DNA of 64,000 nt, from the NCBI RefSeq assembly GCF_004193775.1, contig NC_041002.1, positions 4,265,261 to 4,329,260 of the forward strand, written 5' to 3'. Positions within the stretch are counted from its first letter, which is position 1, and every line of letters begins with the position of its first letter. This DNA comes from Glycine soja. Taxonomy: Eukaryota > Streptophyta > Magnoliopsida > Fabales > Fabaceae. Below the pieces are notes generated by a model. That model was not told the origin of the DNA, searched no databases, and was given only the letters and a program-made list of their open reading frames with translations. Shown one piece after another: positions 60,413 to 64,000 of the stretch. Both the position numbers and the translations under genes were made by a program.

Positions 60413-62000
60413 ATAATTTTATATGTTCTGTTATAAGTGTGTCAAAATTTGTGGCATTCTTGTGTATGTGCTATATATATTAATCATATCCGTACTTTCT
60501 AGATGTATATCTTAATCGGTTCGGTGCTTTATATATGAAACTTCTAACCGTGAGGCCAGTGCCCTATTGCTGTGAGAATAAACATGTAGGCTTAAAGCTT
60601 GCTGCACCTTCTCAGGTAATAGAGAAAAAGCAAAAAAGGGTCTTGATAAAGTTGGAGATTCTTTGTTAGTGGATAGAGACTAAAGGCAGGGAATTCCATT
60701 CCATATCCCATATTGTTTTTACCAATCCACCTAAGATCTGTTTGGATACAAATCATAAATACTTTTGACATTTTTTCTATTAAAAATATAGATTATTTTT
60801 TAATAAATAAACTCTTAAAAACACTTCTAACCTTAGATCCAAACAGGCTCCTAGTCTTCTACTTCTACATGTTCACACTTTAGAGATTCACTAATGTACT
60901 GGCTGTATATCACTAACTCAATTGCTGATGATGGCCCACGAAGCTTCCACCTTTATATATAACATAATTGCTTACCTTTATTTTTTTTAAAAATGAGGTG
61001 CAAAAAATTCATATGGTCAAAATTGAGTTGAGTTAATGTTATTTATAGTACTTTTGGTCTCATATTTTGAGATGTGATTTTAAAAAGCTAAAAATTATAA
61101 TTTTTACGTCCTAATCGTGATTTTTTACTGCTCAACTGGTTTCTATATATCATGCTAATATTTTTAGCAAAGAGTGTGGTTCAATTGTGGGGAAAGTCAT
61201 GGTTTCCTTTGCTGCAGAACATATGTTTAGAGAGATAAGAAACTTTACTTATGATTAAATCTTAGATCGAGAATAAATTCTGTAGTCAATTTAATGGACT
61301 GAAGTTTGTGAGTTGTGACAATACCTTAGGGTCTGAGTCAAAGACTCTGGTTGAAAAATGTTTTTTTTTTATATTTTCTTTTTATATGTCAAGTGTATAA
61401 CAGCTGCAACTTAATGCTTTTGATATATAAACATTACAGAGTCAGATTTTACTTCTTTTATAAAGTGTTTTTAATTTTTTTGATAGACACTTCTGGGAAC
61501 AGAATTTGTTGGTTGTTGAATTAATTTACTTAGGCTACGACTAATAGAAGTCGTATAGATCCAGTGAGAGAGGAAAGCTATCTAATGTCTATCTTTTACA
61601 TCGAAAATTACTTAAACTCCAAATTAAATCGTTATAAGAGGAATCAAACTCTTTACCACTTGAACTATGGTAATTGACATGCAAGCAATCTATTATAAAT
61701 TCCATAAAAAAATAAAATTGGCATTCACTGAATTCTGAACATAAATGAACTGAGAGGAGATTCACATTACAGGTTGCATGTGCACACATCTGCCACAGTA
61801 GGACACCATTAATTAAAGGCCAAATTCTTTAACCCGAGAAAGTCATACATAATTTGCCCCCAAACCATGAAAGTCAGACATAATTTCCCCCCAAACCACG
61901 AAAGTTCCCAACAATAAAACTTGTCACAACCTTCAGAAATATTTTGATTTGTTACTTGCTGGGTCACGAGCTAGATTGTAGAAGTACCATCCAAGATAAC
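60413..62000. other. Intergenic DNA and 3' flank of the WAK-like gene
   Basis: No gene-like frame. A short direct repeat (CAAACCATGAAAGT/CAAACCACGAAAGT, 61861 and 61893) lies in the likely 3' region of the minus-strand gene. Confidence 0.4.
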
Positions 62001-63230
62001 TTACAAGAAAAACCAAACAAGAAACCATGCTACAGGATAGATCAACCAAGCAACCCCTGAAAACAGAAGGGCCAAAACAATTTTAGTGTTGCTCATTACA
62101 AATGAATAAGGTATTGTTTAGATAAATTTTTCCGTAAATAATCAAAGGGAAAAAGAAAAAATGAATTGAGTTTTTCTCGTAAGCTAAAATTAACTTGTGC
62201 ACTTTAACTCTTGGAAAAGTTAGATGAAAGAGTTTCTATAAAAGTTAAGTGCATAAGTCAATTTTAATTTATTAGAGTTAAATTCATTTCATCTTTATTT
62301 TCTTCTCCAATAAGTACTGACAAATAAGTTTACCCGAACAAGCTTTAAATAATAGATAAGGCTACAATTGACAAGAGATAATAAGGGACAATTCTGCTTA
62401 CCATTTCTAAAACCCTTGTTATAAGATGATATGAAGAAACAATCTGTTGTAGTGTTAATCCCATTAGGACAATTGCAGACAAACGAGTTATAGGCTCCAC
62501 CATACCCACACACACCATGGCTCCTTTCACACGCATCACACGAGCCAGGATAGTCATTTGTGACACTGAACTTGTATTTGAGTGCTATTCCATAGTTCCA
62601 CTTTTCAGGATCCGTTTGTTGATCATTGAAGTTGTAGAACCCCGTGTAAGAAGGGCATTGCAGCTTCTGCAGATCCATCTCAAAAGCCGGACCGAGATTA
62701 ACCGGCGTGTAAACGCAGCACGTTGAGATTGGAAGGTTGATGGTGCTAATAGGTCTGCATGAATATAGAAGACTACAAATTGGTGTCCCTTGATCACATA
62801 AAAGCTTAGAATTGCTCCCATCATCATAGCCATTTGATTGGCATATGGATGATGAGTTCATTGAGCAATCTACTAGAGCAAAGATGGTGCTATCAGCAAA
62901 GGTAAATGGTGCATCCCAGTTAAGGCCAAAGCCTTTGCTAGGGACAGTGCAAGAGCATGTTGACATGGTGGGATCTGAGATGTATATGACTTGGTTGGTG
63001 TAGTCAATTGAGGTAACAGGGTAGGAGCCTGTGTGAGTGGTGAATGTGAGCTTTTGGTTGCTACATGTCACATGTGGTTGGAAACGAGGGTCTCCACAAC
63101 CAGGACCACTGCCAAAAGGGTACTTGACAGTTTCTTTGCCACAGTTTTTCTGGCAGATTTGTGATGAGATCAGAGAAGGAAGTAGTAGGAGAAGGAAAAT
63201 GGAGAGAAGTGAAGGGTAAGTGAAATCCAT
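62001..63230 (-). CDS. WAK-like galacturonan-binding-domain protein without kinase, 294 aa, 2 exons
   Basis: Minus-strand exons 62402-63230 and 62001-62056 (885 nt). ATG 63228-63230 begins a strong signal peptide (residues 1-23, leucine-rich). Residues ~27-110 match the GUB_WAK pectin-binding type (QICQKNCGKETVKYPFG, PGCGDPRFQPHVTCSNQKL). A Cys-rich part follows (~115-270), with the WAK-associated end SHGVCGYGGAYNSFVCNCPNG. The short second exon adds only V-A-W-L-I-Y-P-V-A-W-F-L-V-W-F-F-L and stop, a hydrophobic tail at the very C terminus with no cytosolic part and no kinase. This suits a GPI-attachment signal or a tail anchor, so the protein should sit at the outer cell surface facing the wall. 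The family is known in plants as kinase-less WAK-like proteins; binding to pectin here is inferred. Confidence 0.85.
62111..62343. mobile_element. MITE-like insertion inside the WAK-like gene intron
   Basis: GTATTGTTTAGATAAATTT at the left and AAATAAGTTTACCCGAACAA at the right are diverged inverted ends. The element fills most of the 345-bp intron (62057-62401). Related ends occur at 60206-60412 and more distantly at 13310-13529. Confidence 0.45.
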
Positions 63231-63309
63231 TGTTGTCGTGAAGCTGAGGGATACGGAAAGTGGTGAAGCAAGAAGATGAGGGACTAATAAGTTTGATGCT
63301 GGTGTTAAC

Positions 63310-63316
63310 TATTTAT
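63310..63316 (-). promoter_or_regulatory. Possible TATA box of the WAK-like gene
   Basis: ATAAATA on the minus strand lies 80 bp before the start codon, a plausible distance for a short leader. There is no other support. Confidence 0.35.
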
Positions 63317-64000
63317 TGAATTGTTTGAAGGGTTCTAGCCTCTAGCTAGCTAGCAGATGAATAATGACTTTCTGAGAAGAAGGTATAAGGAACTTGAGTT
63401 TTTGTTGTGTAAGAATTTCCTTAACACTTTTCACGGTATGCTATTTTTTTATCCATAGACATTGAAGATAAATACTACAGAATTTATAATAACTCGTGCA
63501 CTTTACCTAATGAGTTAGATCTTTTGTCATGATATGCTATTTAACATTTTGTTATATATTTTATTTAAGGATAAAACTTACATGGAGGTTCATAAATGTT
63601 TTAGTTTTGTGTTTCATAAAAATTAAAGTTTCATCTGCAAACATCTATTATGTTAATTACTAAAATGAAACTCAAATTCTGATAAGGAAACAACACCAAA
63701 AACACTTAAAGTAATATATAAGTTTTGTCCATTCTTTTATTAGTATTAGATTAAAGATTAATTAGATGGTTCGGTGATCTACTAGTTATCATCAGTGTTT
63801 TTTGTCAGTACCATACTAGAATTATGATGGAACGGGCTTTATTTTTCTTCTGGCCGATCTCCACCTTCATATATTGTGTGTTTAATTTAAAGTGAAAAAA
63901 TTGATAAGATGTTAGAGCACATTAATTGTTTCAAATCTCTCACTAAGAAATCACATGATCATGTGCTCGAGCAGCCACGTTAGGACCTTACACAAGTCAC
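63317..64000. other. Upstream region of the WAK-like gene, no other gene seen
   Basis: AT-rich DNA to the window edge. No frame or repeat recognised. Confidence 0.4.

Noticed and set aside
1..64000. tRNA, rRNA, known plant microRNA genes, CRISPR arrays
   Set aside because: Read on both strands for conserved tRNA A/B boxes and the commonest plant microRNA sequences, without a convincing match. A by-eye scan can miss some, so absence is not proven.

Overview
The window is plant nuclear DNA. It is very AT-rich between genes, the genes are split by GT-AG introns, and retrotransposon debris and short inverted-repeat elements lie between them. The gene families (exocyst EXO84, DUF1336/EDR2-like, Hyp-O-galactosyltransferase, WAK-type galacturonan-binding protein), a long ATT microsatellite and the kinds of transposon remnant point to a legume, most likely soybean or a close relative. 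The species call is inference from pattern and memory, with no database search.

Layout. 1-8.3 kb is repeat territory: an AT-rich stretch, a ~0.9 kb foldback (5180-6095) and a 1645-bp solo LTR with a 5-bp target duplication (6306-7950). 8.44-11.38 kb (+) holds an 11-exon gene for a 319-aa coiled-coil protein that I cannot name; one of its introns is a U12-type AT-AC intron. 11.4-27.7 kb is intergenic: a MITE-like element, a possible gene-fragment-carrying TIR element (18149-18885), a perfect 49-bp tandem duplication, a (TTA)16 microsatellite and an L1-type LINE relic. 28.2-32.9 kb (+) is a 9-exon DUF1336/EDR2-like gene (512 aa, predicted N-myristoylation, one GC-AG intron). 34.2-36.4 kb holds two decayed transposon coding regions, a Ty1/copia gag-protease and a 'plant transposon protein' frame. 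38.1-40.0 kb (-) is an intronless secreted leucine-rich-repeat protein (638 aa). 42.25-47.81 kb (-) is a 7-exon exocyst EXO84 gene (750 aa), with a stray copy of part of its last exon just downstream. 54.0-58.9 kb (+) is a 7-exon galectin-domain beta-1,3-galactosyltransferase (638 aa). 62.0-63.2 kb (-) is a 2-exon kinase-less WAK-like cell-wall protein (294 aa).

The genes are independent single-copy-looking loci; there is no operon or obvious pathway cluster. Three products (LRR protein, WAK-like protein, galactosyltransferase acting on arabinogalactan proteins) belong to the secretory/cell-wall route, and the exocyst subunit serves secretion, but co-location is probably chance. All exon joins were checked by hand for reading frame and sum to whole codons. 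No RNA gene, CRISPR array or previously undescribed system was found. The most noteworthy items are the U12 AT-AC intron, the large foldback, the TIR element with its GC-rich cargo, the transition-only stop codons in the transposon frame, and the intron in the WAK-like gene that decides whether the protein has a hydrophobic C-terminal anchor.
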